This document shows positions 1 through 12,100 of a stretch of DNA of 64,000 bases, in pieces. Numbering within the stretch: the first letter of the stretch is position 1; every line of letters begins with the position of its first letter. Made by a program: the position numbers and the translations under genes. This DNA is from Mytilus edulis (lineage: Eukaryota > Mollusca > Bivalvia > Mytilida > Mytilidae): the NCBI RefSeq assembly GCF_963676685.1, contig NC_092346.1, forward strand, positions 91,546,255 to 91,610,254. Direction: 5' to 3'. The notes under the pieces were generated by a model. That model made no database searches, had not been told where the DNA came from, and saw only the letters and a program-made list of their open reading frames with translations.

Positions 1-129
1 TGCAATCAATGCAGTGTTGAAAAAAGATGACAGCAGTAAACACAGTTCATCTGGACCAAAACCCTCTACCTCAAATCAAGGGAAACCAGATATGTTTGAG
101 TTACCTCCCCTACCAGAGGAATTTAAAAG
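1..129 (+). CDS. ERCC5: ERCC5 exon (partial, 5' truncated by window)
   Basis: The frame starts at base 2 and reads a polar stretch ending in [11 protein letters not shown]. The donor is AAAAG|GTAATAACC, phase 2. It corresponds to the region just after the N-terminal nuclease half of XPG. Whether the exon begins before base 1 cannot be seen. Confidence 0.8.
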
Positions 130-3100
130 GTAATAACCTCATTCTTGTGCATATACAAATATACAAATAATTTTAATTACTGATTTAACTAACAGAGTAA
201 GATGAGATTTACTAAGAAATATTAAATTCAACATACAGCTTAATAAAACTTTTTATATGATTTGATTTGAATTGAATAGTACCATACAAATGTATATGTT
301 GTAAATATTAACTTACTAAATATCTTTTTATCATAAAACAATATAGGATAATATATCAAATTTGCACCGTTGGGAACAAGGCCTCAATTGTCATCAGTGA
401 TAAAAATATGTAAAAATAGATTTTCAAGCTTTACCATACAGCGTTATTGCACGAATATTGGTTACTGGTATCCCTCATATATTGCATTCAAATGTTTTTT
501 TCAAAATACAAATCAACTCTGAACATTTAACAATATTCCCCTATATATTGCAATTATTGCCCAGATTTAGGGAAAAACTCAACTAGCTGTAAAATGGTAT
601 GCCTTTTTAAACTAAATTTTTTCATTTTTTTGTTGCAGTATCTCTGAAGAAAGCAGAAGAGCAGAATTTTCAGCTCAAGAAAGATTGTTACTGGTACATG
701 TTTATCTGTGAATTAAAAAAACAAGCACAAATAGGATAATTTTGGGGGTAATTTGTTGCTGTGAAATTATTATTACAAATGTAGATGTTCATCAAATTAC
801 AAATTTGTATTTGCGCTATAGTGATCAGTCTGTCCATCCGTACATAAAAAATTGTGTCCTATATTTATCTAGTGAACCATTTTAATTTCATACTTTGTAT
901 TTGACATGTATGTTAACCAACATCAGAGGGTGTGTCATAATGTTTGTTTAACTTCTTAGGTCAAAAACTTAAGGTGGTACCCAACACTTTCACTAAAATT
1001 AATTTGGCTCGTTTAATTTTTATAAAATTTTGTCAAAGCATTTACTTTGACACTTTAACAAAAAAATAAAAATTTTAAAAATTTTGAACCAACCGTTTTG
1101 TCAGAAAAATTACACTGGTTATATAGCAGATTGACAAACACCAATTTTGATCATTGTGAAGCTTTATATTGCCTTTACAACACAACGTTATTAAAACGTT
1201 TGGCTGATTTTACAGAGTTATCTCCCTGTAGTGTTAGGTACCACCTTAAGTTTCAGTTGACAGCCCTATGTCTTATGGTACATATCAAGTCCGCTCTGTA
1301 ACTTGAGAACCGTTACGATTTCAAAGTTCATTCTTGATATTATTTGTCACCAAAAAAAGGAAGAAAAAACAATGGATTGGATGAACTTTTGTGAAAATAT
1401 GATATATTGCATTAGAGGTTTTTACAGGATGAGGTTGATTTAGATCAAATTGACATAGAATCAGATGTGTTTAACAGTCTGCCATCAGAAATGAAACATG
1501 AAGTCCTCACGTTGTTAAAAGAAAAGAAGAAAAGACATACATGGAATCAGATACTAGAACTTCCACAGGTTAGTACAAGGTGTATACATCTTTAAGATAG
1601 TTTGTTTTTTTTAGGTAAAATCAACATTTTGCATGAATGCACAGTAAATATAGATTGGTTTCCCAATACAAAACACTGTCTAAGTAATTACAACAAATTT
1701 GACCAATGTATCCAATCAGAACCACTACCTGAGTATATACAATATGATAGTGTAAATGTAACAGATCATCACCAAGTTACAAAAACATTCAAAAGTCCAA
1801 AATAATTTTCCAGTGAACTGTATTTGGACAGGATCATATATAAATATCAAAGAAACTGAAATAATCAGTGATACTTGCAAATGACTGAGGCAAAACTGTT
1901 TAAATAAAATTGAGAATGGAAATGGGGAATGTGTCAAAGAGACAACAACCCGACCAAATAAAAAACAACAGCAGAGGGTCACCAACAGGTCTTCAATGTA
2001 GCGAGAAATTCCCGCACCCGGAGGCGTCCTTCAGCTGGCCCCTAAACAAATATATGCTAGTCCAGTGATAATGAACGCCATACTAATTTCCAAATTGTAC
2101 ACAAGAAACTAAAATTAAAATAATACAAGACTAACAAAGGCCAGAGGCTCCTGACTTGGGACAGGCGCAAAAATGCGGCGGGGTTAAACATGTTTGTGAG
2201 ATCTCAACCCTCCCCCTATACCTCTAACCAATGTAGAAAAGTAAACGCATAACAATACACACATTAAAATTCAATTCAAGAGAAGTCCGAGTCTGATGTC
2301 AGAAGATGTAACCAAAGAAAATAAACAAATGACAATAATACATAAATAACAACAGACTACTAGCAGTTAACTGACATGCCAGCTCCAGACTTCAATTAAA
2401 CTGACTGAAAGATTATGATTTCATCATATGAACATCAGGCACAATCCTTCCCGTTAGGGGTTTAGTATCATACCATCATAACATATATGAGAAGAACTTA
2501 ACCCGTGTCATGCCAACAACTGTTTTTAGAATAAATGTATTTAGTTCCGATGCAAAGACCTTATCAGTGACCAATGCAATTGAACAATTGAAATGTGCTG
2601 ATATCACCACTAGCATATATAAAGATGTGGCATGAGTGCCAATGAGACAACTCTCCATCTAAGTCACAATTTGTAAAAGTAAACCATTATAGGTTAAAGT
2701 AAAGCATTTAACATGGAGCCTTGGCTCACACCAAACAGCAAGCTATAAAGCACCCCAAAATGACTAGTGTAAAACCATTCAAACAGGAAAACCAACATTC
2801 CTATCTATATAAAAATGAGAAACAAGAAACACTAATGAACCACATCAACAAATGACAATCACCAAGATGTGGTATGATTGCCAAAGATTGCTAATATTAT
2901 TGGTGCATGGTAAAGTTGAAGAGATGTGATATGATTGATATATACAAAAAAGGATAAAGATGACCATACATGTTTCAACATTTCTGAACAAACCTAATTT
3001 TTGACTCATACTAATTCATAATATGAAATAAATATAAAAATAAGAAGATATGGTATAATTGCCAATGAGACAACTCTCCCCCAGAGACAAAATGACAGAA

Positions 3101-6100
3101 GTTAACAACAATAGGTCATCATACAAAATATGTAAAGTGTATATGAAAATGCACATCATATTCAGATGTTTATTATTACTATTGTATACATTCAGGAATC
3201 TAATGACTTCTCCAAGTTTCAAATGGCAAAGTTGATGAAACAGAATAAGCTGTCCTCTCGATTGGCTGATGTTACAAAGGAAATGAATGACAACAGATCA
3301 GGGGACTTAACTCGTTTCCTTGGAGACGATTTTTACAGTGATGCTATAGAAACCAGAAAAATAATGTCAGACGACACTGCACACTCTATATTGATCAAGG
3401 GACTTGGAAGTAAGGAACAGAAAGAAGAAATGGAAAGAATAAGACTTGAATTGGAAGAAAAGAAGAAAGAAGAAAACTCTGATGAGAAAATTGAAGATAA
3501 ATTGGAAGAAAATAAACCGAATATTTCAGATAAAATTGATGAAATCATTGAAATTGAAGAAAGACAGCATGATTTAAATAAGATATGTAATAATCATAAA
3601 GCAGATGAAGTAATTCAAGGTAATAAAACTGCTGTTAATAAAGATAGTCCTAGCAAAATAAATTGTCCAACAGATGTAAATACTGAAAGACAGGATATTT
3701 TAAAAGAGCTTCAGCAACGTATGAATGTTTTAAAAGATAAAAGTTCAGACAAAGATTCTTTGCCTTTATATGATACAAATTCTGTTGAAAGGAATGACCA
3801 TAAAAATCACCTTCACATAGGAGGAGGCCTGAAAGTTAACTTGGTTGATGAAAGTGTCAAAGTAATTGATGATGTCGAAGTAACAGCAAAGAGCGAAGGT
3901 GAACTAAAAAACGTGAATGTAGAAAATTCTGTTTGTGAAACCCCTGCCATTGTCAGCGATCAAGAAATTGTACAGTCAAAAATAAAAGATAGCTGTTTAT
4001 TAGAAAACAATAAGTCAAGTAATTCATCAGATAAAACTGTAGTGAAGACTGATAATATGTCAATTGTCTCAACAGAAAAAGTAGGAAATATGTCAATTGT
4101 CTCATCAGAAAAGACTGGATATATGTCATTTGTCTCACCAGAAAAGACTGGATATATGTCATTTGTCTCACCAGAAAAGACAGGAAATATATCATTTGTC
4201 TCACCAGAAAAGACTGAAAAAGATTTGATGTCAACCCGACAAAGTATTTTAGATGAACTTCGTCAAAAAGTGACTGTTCTTAGTTCTGACAGTAATATGG
4301 ATATCACTGAGGAAGATAATATGGAAATTGATAATGAAAAGAAAGAGTTTGAAATGAAACAAGTTATTTCAGAAAACAGGAAATGTTTATTAAAGAAACA
4401 GTTATCTCTTGAGGAGGAACAGGAAGTCAAGAGAAGAAAATTGAATCAAGACACTCCCCCAGAGGACGATACAGAGTCAAATAAACCTCCATCAGAGAAT
4501 AGCAGTGAAAGTGATTCTGAAGGTATGAAAACTTATTCCGAAAGGAGTAAGTTCATTAAGGGCCATTTTTGGCCCCGATTATAAAGTTCAATGTTACAAG
4601 ACAAAAAAAGTTTTTAGTTGACTTAAAGACATGTGAGAAAGTTAAATAGAACTATTTTTGTCAAATTTAATTCTAACACGTTGATTTTTACATCCCAAAA
4701 AGTCAAGATAAGAGATTTTGGTGAAATTTGACAAAATCAGTTGGATTTCAACCAAATTAAGGACCAGGACACATCGAGCACAGGCGTCGACAAACTAAAT
4801 ATTCAAATAAGACATTTGAAATGTCTTCACAAACATTATTTTAAGAGATCTTTGTTGTTGACGTATGCACTGTATGTTTCATGTCCAATAATCTATGAAA
4901 ATTTACCCATTTTCATTAATATTTTCATGGAAAATCAATATGAGTACAACTTGTGACGTCATAATAAAAGGCAGGAACTTAAATTTTCCAAAAAATGGCT
5001 TATTTCCTATATATATATATCTAGTCACTGTATTAGCTATAATTTATTGTGATATTGATCAATAAATCCAAATTTGAAATTTAAGCCAGAAAAAGGGGGC
5101 CATTTTAGGACCTTATTAATGTTTTTATTATTGCGGAAATCGTGAGAAAATAGATTCTTTTCCTGCATTATACACATTACTGATATATTCAGCACTTTTC
5201 ACTAACAATATAGGGAAATATTCATCCCTTCTAATATACCCAGTAAAATAAACTCGTTTTACATGGTATTGATAATCTTTACACATCGCTGTAATTCACA
5301 GCATCTTAGTATCATTCACATGAAAATGATAGTACAATTTGTTTATTTTCAGATGAAGGGTTTATTGAAGTAGTCCTTGACATAGATAAAGCCCAACCAG
5401 ATGACCTATTTCCTGCAGACATATTCCAACCAGCACAGAATATGGAAGAAAACATTGACATTGTCTCAGATGAAGAACCAGTCTATCAACAAGACCAGAA
5501 AGATGTTGACTCCTCCCCTGATGCACAAGAAGTAAATGAAGACTTACAGGCAGTGATGTCAGAAGATGAGAATTCAAAAGAAATAAAATCAAATTACAGT
5601 ATCGATGAGACAGAAGAGGAAAATATACAGGGAAAATTAGTACAACAATTCAAAAATTTCACAGAGGTTTGAATTTTAAATTAACATTAATATGAGTCGT
5701 GCATAACCTTCAAAGGAGTAAAAAGTCTATAATATTGTCATGATACTAATGGTAATCCAATATTTTGAATTTGTTGGAAATTGTTTGGAAAATACAACAT
5801 GTCAGACTCCATCAACAGCGTAATGTGCAAGTGTGAGTGAAAATTTTTACAATTTTGTATTTACTAGTATATTGATTTTAACATTGATTTTTCTTTTAAA
5901 TGATTTTCTTAGGGTTTAATAATAGTACTGCAACTGACATCGAAAAAGACGCTTAGTTAACGAGTTTAATGGTCCGGAATAACACACGGCTGCAAATTGT
6001 TTTAAATGATAGAATAATATCTATATTTTAATTTCCGTCGGGTCGTAAAAAGTTTCTATGGTCACATTTTTGTATTTTATCCCTTTAATGGGGGTACCCC

Positions 6101-9100
6101 TCAATTTACGGTTTTGGGTAGTTACCTTAAAATCCAAAAATATATTTTTTGGTTAAATTTCCCGCTATTTTCGTAAATATTTTCTATGCACATATCATCA
6201 AGGATCATCGGAATGATGAAGACATAAATATAATACCATCTCCAAGTAAAACTTTCAAACTTAAAGTTAGCTGTTTTTTAGATAGAAATTTAACGCGTTT
6301 TTCTTTTAAAACGAGAAAACATATGATTCAAAAATAGTATTTGACATTTGAGAGGACAAAACATATTATTGCGATACTGCATGCAAATTTTGTTTGGCAA
6401 ATTCTAAACAATTTTGTCAAAAACTCAAAAATAAAAACATCATTTGTACCTTTTTTAATTACGGAAATTTCCTATCCGTCAATCAGCTCCACCATTTATT
6501 TTTTCCTTCACCATCAATTTGATAGTTTCGATGTGATTATGTAGATTTTGTAGGAGAAGTTAATTTATTTTTGAGTGATTTGAATATATATATAGTAGTT
6601 CTTTCGTGTATTTTCTGTAAATAAGTTATATTTTTGTTAATAAAATTTTGACTTTATATAAAAGTTAACCAAATCCTTCGGATAAGAGGTTTTTCCGGAT
6701 AATGACTATAGTTGACATTGTGTGAAAATACATTGTATGTCAATGTTTAACCTCAGAGCAATTCATATGCATGCAAGTGGGGGGGGGGGAGTACTATTGA
6801 AGATTCGCAGAGATTTGGTGTGTGACAAGGTGATACTAAAACCAACTTCTCTTAATATTTTGCTTTCCGTGTGCGAATCATCAGTGATGTTATGAGACTT
6901 GCACCAGAAGGCAAAATTGGTGCGTCTTTAAATTAGATTGATTGATTAATTGTTGGTTGCTTAACGTCCAGTGACAAATAGTTCATGCATGTTCAGGACG
7001 AGAACAAGTTAACAATAAAAACAATATGTAGGTTTTGTCATAATAGAGGCCATTCGGGATGATGATCGGGAAAATTTAGACTGCCACTGGAAAATGATGG
7101 TATATTGGATTGGGACAGAAATTTTCCATTGCAACATGCCACCTTCGGACTCCTCAAAGAGTTGATGCAAGGGTTTTTAACATGCAAAGAACGTGACACT
7201 CCCTTTACACGAGGCATCGGACTTAACGTCCCCATTCTGACCGGACGTGACTGCGAACTTGATACATCCCGCACAGCCAAAACGCCCCACTTTGTTTTAC
7301 TGCCGGTCGGGAGAAGACCAAGTGACCATATTTCGTTTCCACAGTCACACTTGGGGAACTTTAAATTAGAAACAACAGAAATCCATACATGTGATCAAAC
7401 TGATCGACATGTATCCTCACAACCTGACACTTTTATACGATCTCGCGCTCAGTTTCTTCCTTGTAGTTTGGATATGAAAACAGGGTTTTTGTGTAAAAGA
7501 CAAACCTTTAAAAAAAACCCAGAAAACTACGCAAAACAAAACTGAGTCCTCTAAACGTGTTGACAGTCTTTTAAAGTTGTGCTTATTAATGTGAGTAATC
7601 ATTTATCCATGCATAACCAAGTACTTATTGAAGTCAACACCTGTGCAATTAAGTAAAACAGTTACTGAAAAATTAGAATTTGAACTTGCTGTCAGTTCAT
7701 TAATGACGATTGTTAGTGATGTGATTTGTTCTTCCATAACAAAAGCCTTTCTCATGTAGCACATCCTCTATATATACCGATCAATTTTACTCAAGATTGT
7801 CTCTGATGCTTAACAAACTGCCAAACTCCAGAACTAACTAGATATTGTGACACCTTACAATTCAGACACAGTGGGGCCAAGGGATATGAAATATAGAGTT
7901 TAGCTCTGAACTCAATTTAGGGGATGCGATATCTGCTGCAGAAAAATTGAAGTCTATGTTAAGACTTTCAAAATTACACCAAGGTGTGTCTGAAAATATT
8001 AAGGATACATTAAAACAAGAACAATTACTTCACCCTGCCACCAGTGCTCTTATGAGCTATGTCCTCGTTTTGGTATTTCTATGGAAACGCATAGCTTGTT
8101 AATAGATATAGGAAGATGTGGTATGAGTGCCAATGATACAACACACCATCCAAGTCACAATTTATAAAAGTAAACCATTATAGGTCACGGTCTGGTCTTC
8201 AACACGGAGCCTAGGCTCAAAAGTTCATTTGTTAGTTAATTGATAAAAATAACACAAAGGCGCTTCTGAACCGTATATTTTCCCTAAAGATAACACAAAT
8301 TCGTAAATGTATGCATGCTATTACAAAATCAATCGTTTCTGTAGCAACATTCGCCCCATTACATTTTGGATTGGCAGTGCAGATACATCATGCATATGCA
8401 TATGGGAATATGGGTCACGAACATTGATCGAAACTTTGTACTCACATTTCTTTTGTGTTTCCTATGCAAAGGTAAGACTATATCTAACGAGTTTGACCGA
8501 ATCATGACGATATTTACGTTCCAGATAGCATTTGTACTCAAAAACTGTGTTTGCTTTGAACAAACTCTGTCCTACGCCGAACTTGTTCTTATAAAAAAGG
8601 GAAGTGTCTTGTAATGCTAATACGCGTACTGAATCCGCATATGATGACTAAGAGATTGATTCATGTCACTATTTTATGAATACTTGAGCTATTGTGTGTT
8701 GAATTACAATATTAGAAAATTGGCATTGCATTGTATATTTTTTCATCCTTCCCTTAAAAAATTAATGAGTTAACTTTTTTACCAGGATTATCCCATTTAA
8801 AAATGTTCATGCACCAAACTGACTTTGTTTTACACTCATTTTTTTTAAACCTCGCATTCGCCTCGCGTGACTATAGTATATTTTGTGTTATAACTGCTGT
8901 CTAGACTTTGCAAATACACAATATGTATTTATCTATAACTAGATAATAATTTTCTCAAAATACACAACCTTTAAGATGCAAAATTAAAAACACTGTTTCA
9001 GCACTTGAATTTAGTTTTTTTTCAAAGATAGAAAAAATATTGAAATAATTTGATAAACTGGTGTTTTATACTTAAGAAAATAATTCTGTAATGTATTATA

Positions 9101-12100
9101 GTGAAATACTATACACAATATGAAAGTTTATGGATGTGAAAAGGTCAAGGCCACTTCTTCTTTTGCTATGTCTTAATTGGAAAAAAATCAGAAGGTTCCA
9201 AATCAACGCCATTTTGTAATGGCAGCTTTTCATATAAGTAGTCAAATTTGTCGTTTTAACATCGTTTATACCATATGCTTATGATTGAATCGTTTTTGTA
9301 GCATTCTATTGAATAAATATCAGAATATTTCTCCTTTTTGTCCTTGTGGTTGAAATGTTGATATTTTTAAGTCTGACCTTTGACCTCAATTTCACAAAAT
9401 TGTGACCACTCTGGATTTTTACGACCCAACTTTTCTTATTGTACACGTTTTCCTCTTTCCATCGATATATAATTTAGGTGTGTGTTCTTCCGGACCATTA
9501 AAGTTTAAAAAAATGAACTCGGGTTGCAGTACTATAAACAGTTATGGTTTTATACTTATTTTTAACTTTTATTCTTGCTACATTATGAACACTATTTTAC
9601 ATTTTTACTTTCACTTTTATTCTTTTACGTCATAATTAATACAACCGCATTATATACACTTTATGAACATGTAAACTCTGTAATATTGTCCTGATGATGC
9701 CGCATTAGCGGCGAAACATGTCGACTCAATAAAACTATCACCTTGCGGTAACCCAGATGTTGTTGTCTCTACATATTATATTTCTAAAGGGAGATAAAAT
9801 TAGAAATGGTTGTAGTGAACAAATGTATCTCTTTCTTGTTCTAGACAATTTACTTTTAGTCTTAATAATGTTTGTTTCAATTATCAATTATCTACTGGCC
9901 TATTTCATTTGACTGTAGGATGATATGAGAGATTATCAAGAGAATTTAGAGGCAGAAAGTCGAGATCTTCAGCAGGAAAGGGGAAAACAAGAAAGACTGG
10001 CTGTGTCAATCACAGATCAAATGTACACAGAAGCCCAGGTAAACAGTTATTTCTGAAATTTATGAAACGACAATCAACTACTGTAAATTCAGAAATTATA
10101 GCCAGATTTTTATTAATGCGAATAATGCGACTCAGTGAGTATCGCAATAATAAGAGCTTGCATTTTGATAACTAAACCATAGATCTGTATGTAGATTTTT
10201 CTTAAATCGCAATAATTAAACTTGCATTCTTGTCCATTTTTGAAAAATCACAATAATAAAAGCATGCAATAATTTCTGAATTTACAGTATTATTCATGTA
10301 GAAATTTTACAAATGTTATATACTTCGAAATAATATACTGAAGAAAATCTCAGAACTATTTGCTATGAAAAGAAATGTCATTAAACAAATTTAAATGATA
10401 TAAATTTTTCTCTAAATTTAAGTTTTCTAGAAAAAATTTGACTGATGTATATTGTTATATCTTCACTCACTGAGTGGATAGTATACTGCGATGTCTTTGT
10501 CCATTTATCTGTTTGTTCATGCATCAGTTCATCAATCAAACACTTTCCATTCATTATTTCTCAGCCTGTCTATGTTAATCAGTTGCTATTTTGCTTTTTA
10601 CTATATGCACAGAGCAAGTATTTCTTGTTAATGTTTTATATATACTTTTATAACAAGTAAGTTAATAAGTATAACAACTTCACACAACATAACTTCCAAA
10701 TTCTTGATGACATATGCACAAGTCAACTTAGCACTCAGGATTATAATTGAAGGAATAAAAATCGGTTAGTTTCTTATAATAAATAAGACTTTGAATTTTA
10801 ATGTGCATATTGTTAAGCGTTTAGCTAGAGGTATAGGGGGAGGGTTGAGATCTCATAAACATGTTTAACCCCGCCGCATTTTTGCAACTGTCCCAAGTCA
10901 GGAGCTTCTTGCCTTTGTTAGTCTTGTATTATTTTTAATTTTAGTTTCTTGTGTACAATTTGGAGTCTATTATGGCGTTCATTATCACTGAACTAGTATA
11001 CATATTTGTTTAGGGGCCAGCTGAAGGACACCTCCGGGTGCAGGAATTTCTCGCTGCATTGAAGACCTGTTGGTGACCTTCTGCTGTTGTCTGTTCCATG
11101 GTCAGGTTGTTGTCTCTTTGACACATTCCCCATTTCCATTCTCAATTTTATTTTTATTTGAACATGAACATATGAAAGTATATACATGGTGTCCTATGGA
11201 CACATATTCTTGTTTAGCTTAGAATATTGATAATGGAGTATATTATGTATATACATCTATAACTATTTATCACCCCTTATGCAGGAGTTGTTGGATTTGT
11301 TTGGTGTACCGTATATTGTAAGTCCAATGGAGGCTGAAGCTCAATGTGCCCAGTTAGATATCTCCGACCTGACACAAGGCTCAATAACAGATGACAGTGA
11401 TGTCTGGTTGTTTGGTGGAAAACGAGTTTACAAAAATTTCTTCCAACAAGACAAACATGTAGAATTCTTCTCTGAATTGAGTATCCACTCACAGTTAGGT
11501 AAAACATGTTAGATTTAATATTCAAGGGAACCGCATTAACAGGTACCTAAAGTTTTCATAATTCATAAAAAAAAAACAGAAAAAAAACCCAGATTTAAAT
11601 AATTGTAGTGTTACAGAAAAAAAAGCTGTTATTTTTTTACTTGATACAAAATGTTTATTTTTATGTTTATGTTTTTTTATGATGTACAAGAGATAAATAT
11701 TTGTAGAATAGATATGGTTTTTTTTTACATTTCTCTGTTAAAACTATCAAATATAAATTTGAAAATCTTGTGCATAGTGTGTGTATAAATTTGTATTTAA
11801 AAAAAAAATATAACAATGTCTTTAAAAAAATCCACCACTGATTATTGTTTAAGGTATTGGACGAGATGTTCTCATAAAACTGGCCCTTTTATGTGGTAGT
11901 GACTACACACCAGGAATTCAGGGTGTAGGGCCAATCACTGCTATGGAGGTACTAACAGAATTCCCTGGAGAAAGCATAGAAGGATTAATGGAATTTAAGT
12001 GAGTTGAATTGCATATTTTGTAAAACTTTTTAATGTTTCTGCTTACTTGATGTTTATAATACTAACCGAAGAAAAAACAAATACTGCAGTGTGTGAATGA

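Larger units (their letters stand above)
5667..9918 (+). other. Large ERCC5 intron (4.25 kb)
   Basis: Contains a probable dispersed repeat (6930-7580), a family 2 copy (8108-8215) and a hammerhead-ribozyme-like motif (9684-9731). A G run at 6780-6789 follows ATGCATGCAAGT. In the remaining stretches (5700-6900, 7600-8100, 8220-9650) I see only AT-rich intron sequence with no supportable gene. Confidence 0.6.

Noticed and set aside
4545..5130. Possible element bounded by GGGCCATTTTTGGCCCC and GGGGGCCATTTTAGGACC
   Set aside because: The inverted similarity is weak, no matching target duplication was found, and no second copy was seen in the window.
7105..7545. 146-codon frame with mixed composition
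   Set aside because: Lies inside a probable dispersed repeat in an intron, shows no domain, and lacks splice or promoter support.
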